The notes under the pieces are model-generated. The model searched no databases. It saw only the letters and a program-made list of their open reading frames with translations, and was not told where the DNA came from. Below, piece by piece: positions 5,653-9,611 of a stretch of DNA of 9,611 nucleotides. Source of the DNA: Methanomassiliicoccales archaeon PtaU1.Bin030 (GTDB taxonomy: Archaea; Thermoplasmatota; Thermoplasmata; Methanomassiliicoccales; Methanomassiliicoccaceae); the NCBI GenBank assembly GCA_002067635.1, contig MVRB01000184.1:1-9611 (forward strand). The letters are read 5' to 3'. A program made the translations under genes and the position numbers. Every line of letters begins with the position of its first letter. Position 1 is the stretch's first letter.

Positions 5653-6585
5653 TTGGGTGTGATCGAGATAGCTGATTCCATCAAGAGCATGGAGATCAGA
5701 GGAGCGGGGCTCATTGCCAGAAGCGCGGCGGATGCGCTGAGGCAGCAGGCCGAGGATTACCGGGGAGGGGACGTGGAGGAGCTGCGGAGGCGCCTTGAGG
5801 AGGCCCGGAGGTCGCTGATAGACTCCCGACCCACCGCAATATCGCTGTGGAACGCGGTCCAGGCCACCCTCAGGGGGGCATCCCGGGCGGGGGACGCGGA
5901 GGAGCTGAGGTCCCTGGTGATCTCCAATGCCGAACGGTTCATCGAGCGCTCCAGCAGGGCCGTGGAGACCATAGGGAGGATAGGGTCCCACCGCCTCAGG
6001 TCGGGTATGACGGTCCTCACGCACTGCAACAGCAAGGCCGCCCTGGGGGTCATAAAGGCGGCGCACGCCGACGGCAAGGACATCAATGTCTACGCGACGG
6101 AGTCCCGCCCCTGGAGGCAGGGGCTGCTGACCGTTAGGGACCTGTCCGAGGCGGGCATCGGTTCCACGCTCATCATCGACAGCGCCGTGCGCTGGATCAT
6201 GAAGGAGGTGGACGTCGTGCTGGTGGGAGCGGACACCATATGCTCCAATGGGGCCCTTATCAACAAGATCGGCACCTCCCAGGTGGCGCTGGCGGCGGAC
6301 GAGGCGAGGGTGCCCTTCATCGTGTGCGCGGAAACCTACAAGTTCTCGCCCAAGACCGTCCTGGGGGAGATGGTGGAGATAGAGGAGCGGGATGCCAACG
6401 AGATCGTCGATCCACGGCAGCTCCCGGCCGGGGTCAAGGTCAGGAACCCAGTGTTCGATTCCACACCCGCGGAGCACATAGATTCCATAGTCACCGAGAT
6501 AGGCCTTATCTCGCCGTACGCCGCGTACGAGGTCATCGTGAAGGAGCTGGGACAGGAGTCCATATTCGAGGCCAACGAGGAATGA
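5653..6585 (+). CDS. e2b2: Ribose-1,5-bisphosphate isomerase (archaeal R15Pi, eIF2B-like family)
   Basis: The enzyme converts ribose-1,5-bisphosphate to ribulose-1,5-bisphosphate, supplying RuBisCO. It is distinguished from methylthioribose-1-phosphate isomerase and plain eIF2B-like proteins by the N-terminal IKSMEIRGAGLIARSAA (10-26). The known catalytic Cys and Asp are present as THCNSKAA (Cys125) and VGADTICSNGALINKIGT (Asp194). AETYKF (226-231) and SPYAAYEV (287-294) are also family features. From TTG 5653 the protein has 310 residues, close to the usual 310-325. I chose TTG because MGVIEIADSIK matches the family's short N-terminus, because GGTGA precedes it, and because the alternative ATG at 5611 lies within a TATA-like box and would add 14 residues (MSCRVFSEHQDGEA) unlike the family. 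GTG 5659 is also possible. The stop TGA ends two bases before the chosen rbcL start, so the two are tightly coupled. Confidence 0.94.
   Translation: MGVIEIADSIKSMEIRGAGLIARSAADALRQQAEDYRGGDVEELRRRLEEARRSLIDSRPTAISLWNAVQATLRGASRAGDAEELRSLVISNAERFIERSSRAVETIGRIGSHRLRSGMTVLTHCNSKAALGVIKAAHADGKDINVYATESRPWRQGLLTVRDLSEAGIGSTLIIDSAVRWIMKEVDVVLVGADTICSNGALINKIGTSQVALAADEARVPFIVCAETYKFSPKTVLGEMVEIEERDANEIVDPRQLPAGVKVRNPVFDSTPAEHIDSIVTEIGLISPYAAYEVIVKELGQESIFEANEE
6577..6580 (+). promoter_or_regulatory. Ribosome-binding site of rbcL
   Basis: GAGG lies seven bases before ATG 6588 but only one base before ATG 6582, favouring the second ATG as start. Confidence 0.5.
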
Positions 6586-6587
6586 AA

Positions 6588-7826
6588 ATGGAGTATTCGG
6601 AGAAGTACCTGCACCTGGGGGAGTCTGTGGACCCCGATGCCTACGTGATATGCAAATACAAGATCGTGACCGATATGGACATCAGGCTGGCGGCCGCTGC
6701 CGTGGCCACCGAGCAGTCCACAGGCACGTGGACCGGGATCTCCACCCTCAACGATGAGATCTTTGAAAGGTATCACGGCCGGGTCACAGCCATAGATGGG
6801 AACGTTGCCACCATCGCCTACCCGGAGGAGGATTTCTCCCTGGACATCGGCGGGGTCCCCCAGGTCCTGAGCGTCATCGCCGGTAACCTGTTCGGCCTTG
6901 AAGGGCTGAAGGGCGTGCGCCTGGAGGACGTGGAGTTCCCCAAGAGCATGCTTAGCGAGTTCAAGGGCCCTAAGTTCGGCATCCCCGGCCTGAGGAGCGC
7001 CCTGAAGAGGCCGAAGAAGCCGCTGGTGGGGACCATAGTCAAGCCCAAGATAGGTCTGCCGCCTCAGGGAATGGCCGACTACATCTTCGAGGCGGGGATG
7101 GGCGGTCTCACCAACGGCAAGGACGACGAGACCCTGTCGAACCAGAGGTTCTGCCCCCTGGAGGACCGGGTGGTGGCCATCGCCGAGGCCATCGACCGGG
7201 TGCGGTCCCAGACGGGGCACGAGATGATGCATGCCATAAACGTCTCCACTCGAGGAGACCAGATATTGGAGGTCGCGGATCGGGCGCAGGAGCTGGGGGC
7301 CACCGAGCTGATGGTGGACGTCATAACCTGCGGGTTCGCGGCGGTGCAGGTGCTGGCCGAGGACCCGTCGATAAAACTGCCCATACATGTCCACCGCACC
7401 ATGCACGGTGCCATAACACGCAACAAGGACCTGGGCATCTCCATGCAGGTGTTCGCCAAGCTCGTCCGCATGTGCGGAGGCGACGCCCTGCACGTGGGCA
7501 CCTTCGGCGTGGGCAAGATGAAAGGAACGCCAACCGAGGACCTGGCCAACCAGCGCGCTTGCGTGGGCCCGGAGCTGCCATACGAGAAGGTCATGCCGGT
7601 ATGCTCCGGAGGGATGCACCCCGCGCTCATCGAGCCGCTCATGAAGATAACCGGTCCCGATGTCCAGATACAGGCGGGCGGAGGAGTGGCCGGTCACCCT
7701 GGAGGGGTGAGGGGCGGGGCCCGGGCCATGGCCCAGGCGGTGGACGCCGCCTACGAGGGCGTACCGTTCTCGGTATACTCCCAGGACCATGAGGAGCTTA
7801 GGGAAGCGATCAGAAAGTGGGGATAG
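6588..7826 (+). CDS. rbcL: Ribulose-bisphosphate carboxylase, archaeal form III large chain
   Basis: This RuBisCO carboxylates ribulose-1,5-bisphosphate to two 3-phosphoglycerate, here as the last step of AMP breakdown. It has 412 residues from ATG 6588; ATG 6582, which overlaps the isomerase stop as ATGA, would add two. Active-site residues all appear (spinach numbers in parentheses): Glu42 (60), Thr47 and Trp48 (65, 66) in EQSTGTWT, Asn100 (123), Lys152 and Lys154 in TIVKPKIG (175, 177), carbamylated Lys178 with Asp180 and Glu181 in GKDDE (201, 203, 204), His269-Arg270 (294, 295), His273 (298), His302 (327), Lys310 in GVGKMKG (334), Ser340 in CSGG (379) and Gly364-366 in QAGGG (403-405). 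It is thus a true RuBisCO, not a form IV RuBisCO-like protein. It is oddly short between Lys310 and Ser340: 30 residues instead of 45. The C-terminus stops at RKWG. deoA follows after two bases. Subtype within form III is not resolved. Confidence 0.95.
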   Translation: MEYSEKYLHLGESVDPDAYVICKYKIVTDMDIRLAAAAVATEQSTGTWTGISTLNDEIFERYHGRVTAIDGNVATIAYPEEDFSLDIGGVPQVLSVIAGNLFGLEGLKGVRLEDVEFPKSMLSEFKGPKFGIPGLRSALKRPKKPLVGTIVKPKIGLPPQGMADYIFEAGMGGLTNGKDDETLSNQRFCPLEDRVVAIAEAIDRVRSQTGHEMMHAINVSTRGDQILEVADRAQELGATELMVDVITCGFAAVQVLAEDPSIKLPIHVHRTMHGAITRNKDLGISMQVFAKLVRMCGGDALHVGTFGVGKMKGTPTEDLANQRACVGPELPYEKVMPVCSGGMHPALIEPLMKITGPDVQIQAGGGVAGHPGGVRGGARAMAQAVDAAYEGVPFSVYSQDHEELREAIRKWG

Positions 7827-7828
7827 TC

Positions 7829-9394
7829 ATGCAGCTCAAGGCAAAGTACATCGATATGGAGTCAGCGGAGTACACCGCGGTACTGCACACAGAGGACGCG
7901 CTGGAGATCGGCGTCAGGGAGCAGGACAGGGTTCGAATAAAGCACGAGCGCAGCTCCGCGGTAACCTTGGTCCAGATCACGGACACTGTGGTAGGCAGGG
8001 GAGAGGTAGGCATACTGGGCAAGGCCTGGGAGGAGCTGGGCCCGGACCCGGACGAGCCCATAGAGGTGGTGGCCACATCCAAGCCCGAGTCCATCGAGTT
8101 CATCAAGAAGAAGATGAACGGCAAGGAACTGACCACCGAGGAGATCCGCGCCATCGTCAACGACATCTCCTCGCACAACCTCAGCAACATCGAGCTCACC
8201 GCGTACGTTACCGCGCTTTACATAAACGGCATGAACCTGCGGGAGACCGCCGACCTGACGCAGGCGATGGTGGAGACCGGCGAGACCATAAAGTTCGACC
8301 GGTCCCCGGTGTACGACTTCCACTCCGTCGGCGGCTGCCCCGGGAACAAGATCACATTAATAGTGGTGCCCATCGTGGCGGCGGCGGGCCTGCTGATACC
8401 CAAGACCTCCTCGCGGGCCATCAGCTCGGCGGCCGGGACCTCGGACATCGTAGAGGTCTTCGCCCGGGTGGACTTCGACGGCAACAAGCTGCGGAGCATA
8501 GCCGAGAGCACCGGCGGCAGCCTGGCTTGGGGAGGGTCGGTCAACCTCGCCCCCGCCGACGACCTGATCATAAGAGTGGAGTACCCACTGGGGATAGATC
8601 CTCACGCCCAGCTCCTGGCATCGGTCATGAGCAAGAAGAAGGCGGTGGGGACGGAGTACCTGGTCATCGACATACCCATGGGCGCCGGCACCAAGGTGCC
8701 GACCATGGAGAAGGCCCAGGCCTACGCCAAGGACTTCGTGGACCTAGGGGAACGCCTGGGCATACATGTGGAGTGCGCCATCACCTACGGCGAGCAGCCG
8801 GTGGGAAGGGCCATCGGACCGGCCCTGGAGGCCCGCGAGGCCATTGCCATCCTTGAAGGCGAGCTGCATCCCAGCAGCGTCATCGAGAAGGCATGCGGCA
8901 TGGCGGGCATGCTCCTGGAGATGGCAGGGATGAAGAGGGGGGAGGCCAAGGCCCGCGAGATACTGATGTCCGGTAAGGCCCTGGAGAAGTTCCGGGAGAT
9001 CGTGGCCGCTCAGGGAGGGGACCCCAACATCCGCTCGGCGGACATAAAGGTGGGCAAGTTCACTCACGACATCACTGCCACCATGTGCGGCTACGTCAAC
9101 TCCATTCGAAACAAGGATATCGTGGCCTTGGCCCGCGCCGCGGGATCGCCCCGCGACAAGGGAGCGGGGGTACTTCTGCACAAGAAGCGGGGGAACCGAG
9201 TGGATGAAGGGGAGCCAGTGCTCACCATCTATGCCGATTCCCAGGCCAAGCTCGACCAGGCGGTCGAGCTTTCGCGGAAGCTCAACCCCGTGAGCATCGA
9301 GGGCATGATCCTGGCCAAGCTCCCCTATATCAACAGGACGACGGTCATCGAGCGCACGTTCTGTCCTGTGCCCGAAGCGCCTCCTGGAGACTGA
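7829..9394 (+). CDS. deoA: AMP phosphorylase (archaeal DeoA-type)
   Basis: This enzyme phosphorolyses AMP (and other nucleoside 5'-monophosphates) to the base plus ribose-1,5-bisphosphate, opening the archaeal AMP pathway. The first about 85 residues are the extra N-terminal domain that separates archaeal AMP phosphorylases from thymidine phosphorylase. It is followed by the helical and alpha/beta phosphorylase domains. Motifs are SVGGCPGNK (166-174, phosphate site), PKTSSRAISSAAGTSD (191-206, family signature), WGGSVNLAPADD (234-245), ASVMSKKKAVGT (264-275), TYGEQPVGRAIGPALEA (319-335) and the C-terminal DKGAGVLLHKKRGNRVDEGEPV region (443-464, described by its ends). The length is 521 residues; the last about 20 (from PYINRTT) extend beyond the usual end of the family. 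The start is ATG 7829, two bases after the rbcL TAG, with GGGGA just upstream; an in-frame GTG at 7817 is less likely. Its 3' end overlaps a convergent gene by 50 bases. Confidence 0.95.
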   Translation: MQLKAKYIDMESAEYTAVLHTEDALEIGVREQDRVRIKHERSSAVTLVQITDTVVGRGEVGILGKAWEELGPDPDEPIEVVATSKPESIEFIKKKMNGKELTTEEIRAIVNDISSHNLSNIELTAYVTALYINGMNLRETADLTQAMVETGETIKFDRSPVYDFHSVGGCPGNKITLIVVPIVAAAGLLIPKTSSRAISSAAGTSDIVEVFARVDFDGNKLRSIAESTGGSLAWGGSVNLAPADDLIIRVEYPLGIDPHAQLLASVMSKKKAVGTEYLVIDIPMGAGTKVPTMEKAQAYAKDFVDLGERLGIHVECAITYGEQPVGRAIGPALEAREAIAILEGELHPSSVIEKACGMAGMLLEMAGMKRGEAKAREILMSGKALEKFREIVAAQGGDPNIRSADIKVGKFTHDITATMCGYVNSIRNKDIVALARAAGSPRDKGAGVLLHKKRGNRVDEGEPVLTIYADSQAKLDQAVELSRKLNPVSIEGMILAKLPYINRTTVIERTFCPVPEAPPGD

Positions 9395-9611
9395 GCTCTC
9401 CCTTGGCCACGGACTCTGCCAGATCGTAGGAGATCGTGACCCGGCCGCCGCTCTCGATGCGGCTGAGCCGCTGTATGTCCCTGACCTCTCCGGGCGTGGG
9501 CCTCACCTCCGGGGGGAAGGGCAAACGGTATCCGGTGCCCAGGGCGATGGAGACGGCGGCATCGGCGTCCGGTTCCTCCGTCCTACGGGTGGTGCTGGTC
9601 TCGTCCACCAC
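9345..9611 (-). CDS. Uncharacterised protein, C-terminal part (cut by window edge)
   Basis: A minus-strand frame runs in from the right edge and stops with TGA at 9345-9347, giving at least 88 residues. The GTG at the edge may or may not be the start, so the N-terminus is probably missing. I do not recognise it. The sequence is acidic and polar at first (DETSTTRRTEEPDADAAV), then GTGYRLPFPPEVRPTPGEVRD and a segment ISYDLAESVAKGELSLQEALRAQ that looks helical. No membrane segment, cysteine cluster or catalytic motif is visible; the single Cys is near the end. G/C at third codon positions is high, in keeping with real coding. The last 50 bases overlap the end of convergent deoA, which lies in a different reading frame on the other strand. 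Confidence 0.6.
   Translation of the reverse strand: MVDETSTTRRTEEPDADAAVSIALGTGYRLPFPPEVRPTPGEVRDIQRLSRIESGGRVTISYDLAESVAKGELSLQEALRAQDRTCAR

Noticed and set aside
4877..6477. Two long minus-strand frames opposite polX and the isomerase gene
   Set aside because: Both are shadows of strongly recognised plus-strand genes and show no motifs of their own.
6336..7790. Long minus-strand open frame (484 codons) antisense to the isomerase end and rbcL
   Set aside because: It mirrors codon periodicity of the high-GC rbcL frame. Its translation is rich in His, Gly, Leu and Arg with no family resemblance, while the plus strand carries a clear RuBisCO.
7824..7940. Possible pyrrolysine read-through of the rbcL TAG stop
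   Set aside because: Some Methanomassiliicoccales decode TAG as pyrrolysine, so I checked. Reading on gives only about 37 more codons to TAA, overlapping the deoA start, with no resemblance to RuBisCO C-termini; RKWG is a normal family end.
7789..8856. Plus-strand frame of 355 codons overlapping deoA in another frame
   Set aside because: Its composition is dominated by Arg, Gly, His and Gln, typical of a frame-shifted reading of high-GC coding DNA. DeoA in the neighbouring frame is unambiguous.

Overview
The window looks like chromosomal DNA from a GC-rich archaeon, probably a euryarchaeote of the Thermoplasmatota / Methanomassiliicoccales kind. The support is a set of archaeal families: an Alba chromatin protein, an HTH_10 (bacterio-opsin-activator type) regulator, a DUF835 protein, a form III RuBisCO, an archaeal AMP phosphorylase and a ribose-1,5-bisphosphate isomerase. 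Ribosome-binding sites are of GGTG/GAGG type and TATA-like boxes sit about 25 bases before the proposed transcript starts. The phylum-level guess is inference. I saw no tRNA, rRNA, CRISPR array or mobile element.

Layout. The left edge (1-688, minus strand) holds the N-terminal 229 residues of an unrecognised cysteine-containing protein. A 158-base divergent intergenic region separates it from a plus-strand DUF835 gene (847-1587). That gene converges on, and overlaps by 30 bases, a minus-strand set of three closely spaced genes that reads right to left: gdhA (glutamate dehydrogenase), an HTH_10 regulator and albA, with gaps of 23 and 25 bases. A 94-base divergent promoter region (3796-3889) separates gdhA from a plus-strand block: polX (family X DNA polymerase with PHP exonuclease), ribose-1,5-bisphosphate isomerase, rbcL and deoA. 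The last three are packed with 2-base gaps. The right edge carries the C-terminal end of a minus-strand gene that overlaps the 3' end of deoA by 50 bases.

How the genes work together. The isomerase, RuBisCO and AMP phosphorylase form the complete archaeal AMP (nucleoside monophosphate) pathway in one run. DeoA phosphorolyses AMP to adenine and ribose-1,5-bisphosphate, the isomerase makes ribulose-1,5-bisphosphate, and RuBisCO adds CO2 to give two 3-phosphoglycerate. All three proteins keep their catalytic residues. A TATA-like box at the end of polX, followed by a GGTGA site and a TTG start, suggests this operon has its own promoter. The RuBisCO is unusual: catalytic residue spacing matches the classical enzyme at most of the intervals checked, but the stretch between loop-6 Lys and the phosphate-binding Ser is about 15 residues shorter. 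The gdhA-regulator-albA group may link nitrogen metabolism, a cysteine-bearing sensor-regulator and chromatin, but that link is inferred only from position.
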